NCBI RefSeq assembly: GCF_017565705.1
Contig: NZ_JAGDYL010000025.1
Coordinates: forward strand, 1-63,772
Length of the DNA: 63,772 bases
Reading direction: 5' to 3'
Source of the DNA: Leucobacter ruminantium
GTDB taxonomy: Bacteria; Actinomycetota; Actinomycetes; Actinomycetales; Microbacteriaceae
Positions within the stretch are counted from its first letter, which is position 1; the number at the start of each line of letters is the position of its first letter. A program made the translations under genes and the position numbers. The notes beneath the pieces are model-generated. The model was not told the origin of the DNA. It searched no databases and saw nothing but the letters and a program-made list of their open reading frames with translations. Positions 1 to 6,840 of the stretch are shown here, in pieces.

Positions 1-1
1 C

Positions 2-124
2 AATGGTCGGCTCGAACACCTCCGTGGCTCCGCGCTGGGGTTCCGGAACCTGACCCACTACATTGCGCGGTCGTTGCTCGAAGCCGGCGGATTCAGACCG
101 CTCCTACACCCTCAATTCCGATGA
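2..124 (+). CDS. ISL3-type transposase, C-terminal end (partial)
   Basis: The window opens inside an open frame that reads for 40 codons to a TGA at 122-124. The peptide begins NGRLEHLRGSALGFRNLTHY and continues with an IARSLLEAGGF stretch. The run NGRLE..R..ALGFRNLTHY is characteristic of the C-terminus of ISL3-family (DDE) transposases, so this is the tail of an insertion sequence whose body lies left of the window. Its right terminal inverted repeat should lie between about 125 and 180, but I could not identify it without the left end. The IS sits immediately upstream of the surface-protein gene at 152 and may have displaced that gene's native promoter. The family is assigned from the motif alone. 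Confidence 0.75.
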   Translation, partial: NGRLEHLRGSALGFRNLTHYIARSLLEAGGFRPLLHPQFR

Positions 125-151
125 GCCGAATAAGCGTAAGGCGGTTGCTTT

Positions 152-1858
152 ATGAATACCCGACCCATCCCCGTCCAGGAGGACGGACTCAGCAAGTCGA
201 AGCCCAGGTGGCTTCGCAAGATCGGTGCCAGCGTGCTCGCGCTCGGCGTCGCCGTGTCAGGCCTGGTGGCAGGCGCGTCCGCAGCCAGCGCCTCGGCCCT
301 TACCGAGCCCGCGTTCACCTCGGTGAGCGTCGTGGAGGAGGAGGGCTACGTCGGCAGCAGCGTGAGGGTGGACGTCGAGGGCCAGGTGCCCTCCGGCGCT
401 TCCCCCGGCGACACGACTGTCCTGCAGATGCCCGAGTACCTGCGGGTCGCCTCCGGCACCTTCCCGATCAAGTCGCCCGACGGCACGGAGATCGGCCAGG
501 CGGTCGCCTCTGCTGACGGGACCCAGCTGGTGGTGACCTACGGCGACTACGTGGGCACCCACACCGAGGTCTCGTTCAGCGGATGGTTCACGTCGGCGAT
601 CAATGACCCCGACGCCGACGGCTCCTCGCGTGACCTCGTCTTCGTCGACGCCGGGCGAGAGTTCCGGGACTCGATCATCACGATTCCCAGCACCCCCACG
701 GACAAGGACTACGTGTACGCGACCGGCCGCTGGGTGGATGAGGACAAGGGCACCGTGATCCCCGAGGACGCCATCGAGTGGCGCTTCGAGGCCCCGATCG
801 GGAACGGGTCGACCCACGAGCTCACATTCCACCAGCGCAACCTCGATATCGACGACGACGGGAACATCTTCGCGACCGGAGACCCCGCGGCGTCCGCACT
901 GAACTGCGACTCGATCGAGTTCTACCAGTACACCGCCGATGAGCACATCCAGGACTGGGCCGGCTTCGAGGCCGTTCGTGCTCCGCTGCCCGCGAGCGAG
1001 TACACCGTCACCGGCTGCGGCACCGACGAGATCACCGTCGAGTTCGCCGTCGCCCCCGACGGCGTGTTCTACGGAGCGACCATGAAGGCCGCCCCGAACG
1101 ACACTGACACGCTCCTGAACTTCAACGCAGGCGTCGAGGGCTACTCTACGAGCGCTGGCTACACCGGCTACTCGATCTGGAATACCCTCGTGTCACGCAC
1201 GCTCGAAGATCTTGAGGGCTCGGGCAAGAGCACGGTGACCCCGGTCGCCCCCACGCTCGACGAGAGCGAGGAGTGCGGCGTCGAGGGCACCGTCGTGATC
1301 CCCGAGGTCGAGGGTGTCGTCTACTCGCAGTCGCGCGACGGAAACATCGTGACCGTGACCGCAGCGCCTGCCGAGGGCTACGTCTTCGCGAAGGAGGCCA
1401 CGGCCGAGTGGACCTTCGACGTCAGCGCCGAGGCGTGCCCGCCGTTCGCCAACCCGGTCGCCCCCACGCTCGACGAGAGCGAGGAGTGCGGCGTCGAGGG
1501 CACCGTCGTGATCCCCGAGGTCGAGGGTGTCGTCTACTCGCAGTCGCGTGACGGGAACATCGTGACCGTGACCGCCGCTCCCGCAGAAGGCTACGTCTTC
1601 GCGAAGGACGCCACGGCCGAGTGGACCTTCGACGTGAGCGCCGAAGCGTGCCCCGCCCCGCCCGCTCCTGCAGAGCCTGTGCTGGATGTGAAGAAGGGCG
1701 CTGTGACCGGCGACCCGCTCGCCGCTACCGGCGCCTCCGCCCCGCTGCTCGCAGGCGGCATCGCGCTGCTGCTCCTCGCGGCAGGCGCCGCGGCCGCAGC
1801 GGTCAGGCTCAAGTCCCGCTCGAAGGCGGGCGCTGAGGACGCGCTGAGCGCCTCGTAG
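152..1858 (+). CDS. Secreted adhesin-like protein with LAATG sorting signal
   Basis: This 568-residue protein has a basic N-terminus followed by a hydrophobic signal peptide (about residues 24-49, ending ASAASASA). A beta-rich region resembling SdrG/collagen-adhesin-type modules follows (about 50-365). Then come two nearly identical 71-residue repeats with a pair of cysteines each, and a C-terminal sorting signal: LAATG at about residues 523-527, a hydrophobic segment and a basic tail. LAXTG is the motif used by class E sortases of high-GC Gram-positives, so the protein is probably anchored to peptidoglycan. An SD-like CAGGAGG lies inside the frame at about 176 with no start codon correctly spaced after it, so the ATG at 152 is accepted by default. 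The gene lies directly after an ISL3 remnant. The ligand is unknown. Confidence 0.75.
   Translation: MNTRPIPVQEDGLSKSKPRWLRKIGASVLALGVAVSGLVAGASAASASALTEPAFTSVSVVEEEGYVGSSVRVDVEGQVPSGASPGDTTVLQMPEYLRVASGTFPIKSPDGTEIGQAVASADGTQLVVTYGDYVGTHTEVSFSGWFTSAINDPDADGSSRDLVFVDAGREFRDSIITIPSTPTDKDYVYATGRWVDEDKGTVIPEDAIEWRFEAPIGNGSTHELTFHQRNLDIDDDGNIFATGDPAASALNCDSIEFYQYTADEHIQDWAGFEAVRAPLPASEYTVTGCGTDEITVEFAVAPDGVFYGATMKAAPNDTDTLLNFNAGVEGYSTSAGYTGYSIWNTLVSRTLEDLEGSGKSTVTPVAPTLDESEECGVEGTVVIPEVEGVVYSQSRDGNIVTVTAAPAEGYVFAKEATAEWTFDVSAEACPPFANPVAPTLDESEECGVEGTVVIPEVEGVVYSQSRDGNIVTVTAAPAEGYVFAKDATAEWTFDVSAEACPAPPAPAEPVLDVKKGAVTGDPLAATGASAPLLAGGIALLLLAAGAAAAAVRLKSRSKAGAEDALSAS
1240..1665 (+). repeat. Two 213-bp direct repeats inside the adhesin gene
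   Basis: Two copies (about 1240-1452 and 1453-1665) encode the same 71-residue module, beginning VAPTLDESEECGVEGTVV and ending with the WTFDVSAEAC block. They differ at only a few, mostly synonymous, positions. Such near-identity suggests recent duplication or ongoing homogenisation, and copy number could vary between strains. Confidence 0.9.
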
Positions 1859-1882
1859 CGCCCCGAGGGGCGGACCTCGGTA

Positions 1883-1916
1883 GCGCCCCGCATGCGAAGG
1901 ATCGCGTGCGGGGCGC
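1883..1916 (+). terminator. GC-rich hairpin between the two surface genes
   Basis: GCGCCCCGCATGC pairs with GCGTGCGGGGCGC across a 7-8 nt loop, with one G-T pair. There is no T-run after it, so termination is likely only partial. It separates the adhesin gene (stop 1858) from the peptidase gene (start 2006), which may therefore still be cotranscribed. Confidence 0.5.
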
Positions 1917-2005
1917 CGCCGCACCCGCGTCTCATCCCAAGGGAGCAGCCATGCGGCTGAGCCCCCCTTCAGCAGACTCGCTCTCTCCAGCGAAGGAATA
2001 CCACC

Positions 2006-3460
2006 ATGAAGACCACCAAGCTCGCACTCGCGTCCGCGACGTGCATGATCTCTCTCGGGCTCCTGGCCCCCACGGCCGCCCACGCGGCCCCCGCCCCCTT
2101 CACGGAATCGCAGCCCACGGTCGAGCCGACCGTTGCCGCGGAACAGCCCGCATCGACGGCTTCGCTTCCGATCGCGGCAGGCGACTACTGGGTCAGCTCC
2201 TACTTCGGTCCGCGCGTGCCCTCCTCGCTCGGCTCGGGAACCTTCCACGACGCCATCGACCTCGCCGCGGACGACGGCGTTTCCATCTACGCGATCGCCG
2301 ACGGGGTGGTGTCGAGGGTCGTCGAGCCCTCCGGTGCCACCGGCGCTGGCATCATCGTCGTCGAGCACGGAACCCACGACGGGAAGGTCCTGGAGGCGCT
2401 CTACGCGCACATGTGGGAGCCGTCGAAGCACGTCACCGTCGGAGACCGGGTCGTCGCCGGCCAGCAGATTGCCGAGGTGGGCGCCTCAGGCATCGCCAAC
2501 GGGCCGCATCTGCACCTGAAGGTCATGCTCGACGGCGTGGACGTCGACCCGCTCCCGGTGCTCGAAGCCCTCGGGCTCGACGTGCTCGGCGGCGCGAGCT
2601 ACGTGCGCCCGCACACCGCCGCCCCGGAGCTCGCAACGAGCATGCACTCGCATGGGCGCCTGGCGGTGCGAGCATCCGCCGACTTCGCCTCCGACCTCGT
2701 CACGGTCCTCGCGCCGAACAGCTCGTACTCCGTGCGGACTGGACCCGGCACGAACGGCTTCGCCGAGGTCGTCCTGGCGGACGGCGCCACCGGCTGGGCG
2801 TGGATCGGCAACATCGGCAGCGACTACTACGCGCTGGACACGCCGCCGACGGTCGACGAGGCCCAGGTAGGAGCGAGCGAGCGGACGGCCGGCACCCAGT
2901 GGCGCATGCCGGATGGTGCGACCAGGTACCTGCGCGACCTCCCGTCGTACGTGCCCGGAGAGAATGACGTCCTCGTCCTGGCAGACAGCGGCCACACCCT
3001 CGTCGCGACGGGCCGCACCTTCCCCGGAGGGTGGGAGGAGTTCACGATCAATGGTGTCATTGGCTGGCTCGTCAGCAACATCACCATGACCGCCATCGAG
3101 GACGAACCCACCGACCCCGAGCAGCCCACCGACCCCGAGCAGCCCACCGACCCCGAGCAGCCCACCGACCCCGAGCAGCCCACCGACCCCGACGAGCCCA
3201 CCGACCCCGACGAGCCCACCGATCCCGAGGAGCCGACCGATCCCGAGGAGCCGACCGACTCGAATGGGCCTGTGACCCCTGAGGAGCCCCCGGCTCCCGT
3301 CGAGCCCGAGCAGCCCGTCGTCACCGACGTGAAGAAGGGCGCCGTGACCGGTGATCCGCTGAGCGGCTCGAACGCAGGCCTGCTCGGCCTCGGCGCGCTG
3401 CTGCTGGCGGGAGCAGGGGCCGCAGCCGCGGCCCTGATCCGTCGCCGGATCGAGGCGTAG
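2006..3460 (+). CDS. Secreted M23-family peptidase-like surface protein
   Basis: The 484-residue product has a signal peptide (about 1-27, ending AHA). The M23 (LytM/lysostaphin-type) metallopeptidase domain shows HDAID (the HxxxD zinc ligands) and HLHLK (HxH) near residues 90-175. Next are an SH3-like region, a proline/acid hexapeptide repeat (PTDPEQ and variants, eight units) that probably spans the wall, and a C-terminal hydrophobic helix followed by RRRIEA. It is predicted to cut peptidoglycan cross-links outside the cell. The 12 residues DVKKGAVTGDPL before the membrane segment are identical to those in the upstream adhesin, but here the LAXTG motif is missing (LSGSN instead). The protein is therefore probably membrane-anchored rather than sortase-linked. 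The ribosome site AAGGA precedes the ATG. Confidence 0.85.
   Translation: MKTTKLALASATCMISLGLLAPTAAHAAPAPFTESQPTVEPTVAAEQPASTASLPIAAGDYWVSSYFGPRVPSSLGSGTFHDAIDLAADDGVSIYAIADGVVSRVVEPSGATGAGIIVVEHGTHDGKVLEALYAHMWEPSKHVTVGDRVVAGQQIAEVGASGIANGPHLHLKVMLDGVDVDPLPVLEALGLDVLGGASYVRPHTAAPELATSMHSHGRLAVRASADFASDLVTVLAPNSSYSVRTGPGTNGFAEVVLADGATGWAWIGNIGSDYYALDTPPTVDEAQVGASERTAGTQWRMPDGATRYLRDLPSYVPGENDVLVLADSGHTLVATGRTFPGGWEEFTINGVIGWLVSNITMTAIEDEPTDPEQPTDPEQPTDPEQPTDPEQPTDPDEPTDPDEPTDPEEPTDPEEPTDSNGPVTPEEPPAPVEPEQPVVTDVKKGAVTGDPLSGSNAGLLGLGALLLAGAGAAAAALIRRRIEA
3107..3250 (+). repeat. 18-bp tandem repeats encoding PTDPEQ-type hexapeptides
   Basis: Eight 18-bp units encode PTDPEQ (four), PTDPDE (two) and PTDPEE (two). 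They form a low-complexity, proline-rich stalk in the M23 protein. The first four units are almost identical at DNA level, so slippage is plausible. Confidence 0.95.
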
Positions 3461-3484
3461 CGAAACGCTGGTCTCCTGAAAGCA

Positions 3485-3520
3485 GATACCCCCGAGGCAG
3501 TGCGCCTCGGGGGTATCTTT
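3485..3520. terminator. Bidirectional rho-independent terminator
   Basis: GATACCCCCGAGGC (3485-3498) and GCCTCGGGGGTATC (3504-3517) form a perfect 14-bp stem with a 5-nt loop, followed by TTT. It lies between the convergent M23 gene and the small minus-strand gene whose stop codon begins at 3520, so it serves both. Confidence 0.9.
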
Positions 3521-3804
3521 CAGCTTTGCTCTGGGAACCGCGACACGAAGTCGTTGACATGCAGTCGCAGCATCGCTGCTACCTCCCTATTGCTATGCCC
3601 TGTCGCGCGGGCCTCGCGAACCACCGCCTTCCTGCAGGCGTGCACCTGGGCCTGGACGACCGCCAGGAGGCGCAGCAGGTCCTCGACGGACACAGACAGC
3701 AGAGCTGCCCTCTCGGCCGCGGAGAGGAGCTCCTGGAGCTCGTACTGCCTGAGGGAGGCGCACTCCTCCTGCACGATGAGCTCGCGCTCAAGCAGCGCGG
3801 TCAT
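3520..3804 (-). CDS. Small unknown protein with HTH-like C-terminus
   Basis: The product is 94 residues long, starts MTALLERELIVQ and is strongly helical. The C-terminal stretch GHSNREVAAMLRLHVNDFV resembles a helix-turn-helix, as in small sigma-like or phage-type DNA-binding proteins. The ATG overlaps the stop of the preceding gene in an ATGA, so translation is coupled. It is the third gene of the ardA transcript. I do not recognise a family; a regulatory role is inferred only from the HTH-like pattern. Confidence 0.7.
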   Translation of the reverse strand: MTALLERELIVQEECASLRQYELQELLSAAERAALLSVSVEDLLRLLAVVQAQVHACRKAVVREARATGHSNREVAAMLRLHVNDFVSRFPEQS

Positions 3805-3989
3805 CGTTGCGCTGCCTCTGCGGTGCTGACCACGGTCTCCATGGCGCAGGCGCCGTGCTCGGGGCAGACCCTCACCCTGTACGCGCCGAGGTCCGGGAAG
3901 AACAGCAGTTCCCTCGTGCAGAGCCGGGGCGGGTCGCAGTCGAGGCAGAAGCGCTGCCACTTCTCATCGGCGATCTCATTGGCAGACAT
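3801..3989 (-). CDS. Small zinc-ribbon-like protein (CPEHG family)
   Basis: This 62-residue protein has cysteines in the order CLDC, C and then CPEHGAC, suggesting a small treble-clef or zinc-ribbon fold. The CPEHG motif recurs in two other small proteins of the element (21453-21632 and 25182-25394). It lies 3 nt after the ardA stop, has an AGGAG ribosome site, and overlaps the next gene by 4 bp, so the three genes form one transcript. Function is unknown; the link to ardA suggests a role early after DNA entry. Confidence 0.75.
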   Translation of the reverse strand: MSANEIADEKWQRFCLDCDPPRLCTRELLFFPDLGAYRVRVCPEHGACAMETVVSTAEAAQR

Positions 3990-3992
3990 GGC

Positions 3993-4589
3993 TCAGCAGC
4001 TCCTGAACACGTACACGCCGGAGGCCGGAGCCTGAGCGTCCAGCACAGCGTAGTCGTGCGCCAGCTCGCGGGCGTGGCTCTTCCAGTCGAAGTGCTGCGC
4101 GACCTCCTCGGGAACGCCGTTCAGCATCCCCGTGCTGTCGACGAGATCAGCCGCGTACTCTTCGAAGGAGTCCCAGTTCCCACAGTAGCGGTCGTGGAAA
4201 TCGCCGAGGGCAGGCACGTCGCTCCTGCCGTCACCCTCGGCGACGTAGTCGCCGCTCGCGACCCAGGCCCGCAGGGCCGGGCGCAGGTGCTCTTCCACGG
4301 CGAGCAGAGCCTCGGCCTGCTGCTGGGCCTCGTGAGGGCTCATCTCGCGGTCGACGAGCATGTACTCAGTGTCGTAGCACCAGAGCTCCTCGCAGCCGGC
4401 AGGGTTTAGGCCCGTGCCTCTGTGCAGCTCAGCGACGGTGACTGTGCTTGCTTCTGCGGCGTCGTACCAGTCGCCGACCAGATAGCCGGCATTGAAATGA
4501 AACATGCAGCCGAGCCAGACGGTGGGCGTCTGCGCTGTGTTGCCGGGTGTAGCAGCAGAGGTAGAAGTAGAAGAAACAGTAGTAACCAT
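3993..4589 (-). CDS. ardA: Antirestriction protein ArdA
   Basis: The 198-residue product matches the ArdA layout. The N-terminal part has VWLGCMFHFNAG and YDAAEA. The middle has the acidic WDSFEEYAADLVDSTGM block. The end has DWKSHARELAHDY followed by GVYVFR, all typical of this family. ArdA is an acidic dimer that mimics bent B-form DNA and blocks type I restriction enzymes; it is usually encoded in the leading region of conjugative elements and made first in the recipient. The ribosome site GGAGG lies 8 nt upstream. It heads a three-gene minus-strand operon and diverges from a hairpin-rich non-coding region. A type I restriction operon lies only 2.2 kb away on the same element, which is notable. 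Confidence 0.85.
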   Translation of the reverse strand: MVTTVSSTSTSAATPGNTAQTPTVWLGCMFHFNAGYLVGDWYDAAEASTVTVAELHRGTGLNPAGCEELWCYDTEYMLVDREMSPHEAQQQAEALLAVEEHLRPALRAWVASGDYVAEGDGRSDVPALGDFHDRYCGNWDSFEEYAADLVDSTGMLNGVPEEVAQHFDWKSHARELAHDYAVLDAQAPASGVYVFRSC

Positions 4590-4867
4590 GGGAGCGTCCT
4601 CCGGTCTCGTGCGCGAGCAGCGGCGGACGTGCCGTGCTCATCAGGGAGGCTCCCGGCCCCGCGTGAGCGGGGCGGCTCCGCGTGGTGTGCTGTATCGCAG
4701 AGAAACAAACGTGGTAACAATCCAGTAACGATAGAGACTAGTGACGGAGTGTTCACATCTCTGTCACATTTTTGCTTACTAGACTTTAGCTTCACTACTC
4801 GATACCCGGGACGGGCATCATGACGATTCACGAGCTGTTTTTGCAGAGGTTACTCCGGCTCGTGTGT
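4590..4867. promoter_or_regulatory. AT-richer ardA upstream region with 14-bp inverted repeat arm
   Basis: This stretch has no gene. It includes an AT-rich patch (about 4690-4800) unusual for this DNA. ACTAGACTTTAGCT at 4778-4791 is repeated exactly inverted as AGCTAAAGTCTAGT at 4927-4940, 135 bp away. The ardA promoter must lie here, reading leftwards, but I cannot fix its boxes. The paired 14-mers could be regulator sites or part of an origin of transfer. Confidence 0.5.
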
Positions 4868-5407
4868 GGCAGTGCAGAGCACTGCCCGGGGGAAAACCTG
4901 AGAAGGGAATCCCGCTGAGGCAGAGGAGCTAAAGTCTAGTTCCTTCAGAAGCTGTCATAGGTGGTCGCCGGAAGCGGCCAGCTGAAGCCCTACCCCGACG
5001 CCGCAAGCGTCGGATCGGGTGGACGAGTCGCCGCGCAGCATGTGCGAGCGCGAGAAGCGCGGCCCGGAAGCCGCGCGAGAGGCACAGAGCGCGGCACGGA
5101 CGCCGCGCGGGAAGTACAGCACGCGCACACGCGTGCGACAGGCCCCTGGCTGCGGTGATCGCAGCCAGGTAGCAACACAGAGAGCACAGGGCGGCAACAC
5201 TGCCGCCCCGAGAAGCTGGTGAGACAGGTGAGAAGCGCCTGCCTCTGCGAGCCCTGCGCCCCTGGCGGAGCCTGCGAAGCGAGCGCTGTGACGAGCACAG
5301 CGAGCAGCAGAGCTTGGCGCGGCATGACGCCGCGCCCGGAAAAGCATGTGAGACGGGTGAGACGCACTCGTCCAGACGAGCGCGCTGCGATGAGCGCTGC
5401 GCGCAGC
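4868..5407. other. Array of about 13 GC-rich hairpins (non-coding)
   Basis: Between divergent ardA and the gene at 5430, about 540 bp holds a run of short inverted repeats with unrelated stem sequences. Examples: GGCAGT/ACTGCC (4868-4886), CCGACGC/GCGTCGG (4995-5013), GCGCGGC/GCCGCGC twice (5057-5076, 5089-5108), GCACGCG/CGCGTGC (5119-5136), CTGGCTGCG/CGCAGCCAG (5146-5168), GGGCGGCA/TGCCGCCC (5189-5208), CGCTGTG/CACAGCG (5284-5302), GGCGCGGC/GCCGCGCC (5316-5336), CTCGTC/GACGAG (5367-5380), GCTGCG/CGCAGC (5396-5407). Loops are mostly 2-7 nt, and purine-rich spacers such as GGTGAGAC separate them. I find no credible coding frame. It could be a structured RNA leader, single-strand-active promoters, or part of oriT. 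Confidence 0.8.
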
Positions 5408-5429
5408 AAATCGAGAAGAGGAAATGAAC

Positions 5430-5786
5430 ATGACTATTACGAACAAGCAGCTGAACCTCGCATTCGACAACATGAAGATTCGCAAGGATCCGACGGGCAA
5501 GATGCCGCTGATCGTTGTGGTGCCTCGTGACGCGATCCCGATGGACACTCCCGGAACGATCACGATCGCGGAGGGCGGGGCGAAGGCCATGCGCCTCGGC
5601 GTGGAGGATCACTTCGCCGAGCTGGCGGCAGCCGAGGCCGGTGGCGACGCCCACGAGATCGACGAAGCGATGAGCGCTGCCTCCGAGATGCTGGAGATGT
5701 GGCTGGCGATCGAGCTCTCCTTCGCCGGAGTGCTGCTGAAGCATGGCAAGAAGCTGAAGGGCCGCTCGATGATCGCGGTGAAGTAG
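5430..5786 (+). CDS. Unknown 118-residue protein
   Basis: I do not recognise this protein. It begins MTITNKQLNLAFDNMKIRK, is mixed alpha/beta at first and helical later, and ends in a basic HGKKLKGRSMIAVK tail. The ATG at 5430 is preferred over that at 5424 because the AAGAGGA ribosome site is 7 nt before the former. It is the first plus-strand gene after the hairpin array and faces away from ardA, so it may belong to the genes expressed early after transfer. More hairpins follow its stop. Confidence 0.65.
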   Translation: MTITNKQLNLAFDNMKIRKDPTGKMPLIVVVPRDAIPMDTPGTITIAEGGAKAMRLGVEDHFAELAAAEAGGDAHEIDEAMSAASEMLEMWLAIELSFAGVLLKHGKKLKGRSMIAVK

Positions 5787-5814
5787 CACGCGCCAGAGAG
5801 CAAAGACAACCGGG

Positions 5815-5889
5815 GGCGGCACAGGACGCCGCCTCCGACGAGAGAACACAGCCTCGGCGACAGTCGCCGAGGCCCTCGCGCAGGAGCGC
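5815..5889. other. Second hairpin cluster
   Basis: Three inverted repeats lie between the genes ending at 5786 and starting at 5914: GGCGGC/GCCGCC (5815-5833), GCCTCGGCGA/TCGCCGAGGC (5851-5873, 10-bp stem, 3-nt loop) and GCGC/GCGC (5878-5889). A-rich spacers separate them. The style matches the array at 4868-5407. There is no T-run, so simple termination is not the obvious explanation. Confidence 0.7.
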
Positions 5890-5913
5890 AAAGAATCAGA
5901 ACGGAGCAAGACC

Positions 5914-6624
5914 ATGATGAAGACAGCAGCGATGACACAGGCTGAGCAGGCGCAACTCGATGCAGTACTGCGAGCAATCCAGACGATGAGCGACAAGCAC
6001 CACGAGTTCGAGGCGGCGATGCGCGCTGGCGACGAGCAGGCAGTGCGCGCAGCGCTGCAGGCCTGTGCGGAGGCGGACCGGGCCTGGATGCGGACCCCGT
6101 CCGACTTCGAGGACGGCTCGCCCGCTGATGTGGCGAGGTACGCAGCTCTGGACGAGATCGACGCGCTCGCGACCGCGCTGATCCCGTGGGACCCTGAGAA
6201 CCGCGGCGCAACGGTGCTGGCGGCCGAGGTCTCGGAGATCGCTGCTGCGAGCGATGCTATGGGGGCAGCCTACGAGCTGGTCACGGAGATCGATGAAGAG
6301 CTGGAATACCTGGAGGGAACGATCGAGCTGCTCCGGGACATGCTGGGGCTCTTCGATGACGAGGAGGGATGCGAGTGTGAGGACTGCATTCGTGAGCCCG
6401 ACGAGCTGGACGACGAGACTCGCGTCGAGTACGAGGCACGCCTCGCCCGCGACGAGCGTCGGTTCGTGGAGCTCACCATGGAGCGCGCAGCGAAGCTTGG
6501 AGCGGGCGGAGAGGACCCGCTGGGCTACTGGGGTTTGCTCGCGAAGCACGGGTTGATGATCCCTGAGTGGCACGCGATCCACAGCTACCAGCAGCGGATG
6601 CAGCAGCCGTCGGCAGTGGTCTGA
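5914..6624 (+). CDS. Unknown acidic helical protein, 236 residues
   Basis: I do not recognise this family. The product is strongly acidic and mostly alpha-helical. An internal CECEDC cluster near residues 151-156 could bind metal. Charged heptad-like stretches surround about residues 110-145, and a possible short coiled coil includes ELEYLEGTIELL. A GGAG ribosome site precedes the ATG. It follows a hairpin cluster and precedes the hsd operon, but a hairpin and a separate promoter divide it from hsdM, so it is probably not part of the restriction system. Confidence 0.65.
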   Translation: MMKTAAMTQAEQAQLDAVLRAIQTMSDKHHEFEAAMRAGDEQAVRAALQACAEADRAWMRTPSDFEDGSPADVARYAALDEIDALATALIPWDPENRGATVLAAEVSEIAAASDAMGAAYELVTEIDEELEYLEGTIELLRDMLGLFDDEEGCECEDCIREPDELDDETRVEYEARLARDERRFVELTMERAAKLGAGGEDPLGYWGLLAKHGLMIPEWHAIHSYQQRMQQPSAVV

Positions 6625-6650
6625 GAGACGCCGGCAGTGGTCTGAGAGAC
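6611..6650 (+). repeat. 19-bp direct repeat at the gene end
   Basis: CGGCAGTGGTCTGAGAGAC occurs at 6611-6629 and again at 6632-6650, a 21-bp period. The first copy contains the stop codon of the upstream gene. The repeats abut a long hairpin. Confidence 0.9.
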
Positions 6651-6683
6651 AGCGGGCAGGGAGCAAGTCGCTCCCTGCCCGCT
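6651..6683 (+). terminator. 14-bp hairpin before the hsd operon
   Basis: AGCGGGCAGGGAGC (6651-6664) pairs with GCTCCCTGCCCGCT (6670-6683) around AAGTC. The T-run is poor, so strength is uncertain, but the position after a stop codon fits a terminator. Confidence 0.65.
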
Positions 6684-6750
6684 GCGTTGACTCTCGGATG
6701 ATCTGAGACCCACGACCCGGGTCATCGCCAGCGCAGTTCGGGCGCTTCGT

Positions 6751-6779
6751 TTAGCAGTGTCGTAGGCCCTCGATAGGAT
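6751..6779 (+). promoter_or_regulatory. Promoter of the hsd operon
   Basis: TTAGCA (6751-6756) and TAGGAT (6774-6779) are separated by 17 bp, a good sigma-70-type arrangement. The predicted start near 6786 gives a leader of about 55 nt with AAGGAG before the hsdM ATG, unlike the leaderless genes elsewhere in the window. Confidence 0.55.
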
Positions 6780-6840
6780 CGCTCCTAACACCTGATACTT
6801 CATCTGGAAGCGCGATCGCGCGCGAAGGAGCTAAAAAAAT

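Noticed and set aside
3485..3520. Attachment site or invertible element formed by the long palindrome
   Set aside because: Its position between two converging stop codons and the T-run make a terminator the simpler reading.
4929..5996. Long minus-strand open frame across the hairpin array
   Set aside because: It is low-complexity Arg/Ser/Ala-rich translation of palindromic GC-rich DNA and overlaps two credible plus-strand genes.
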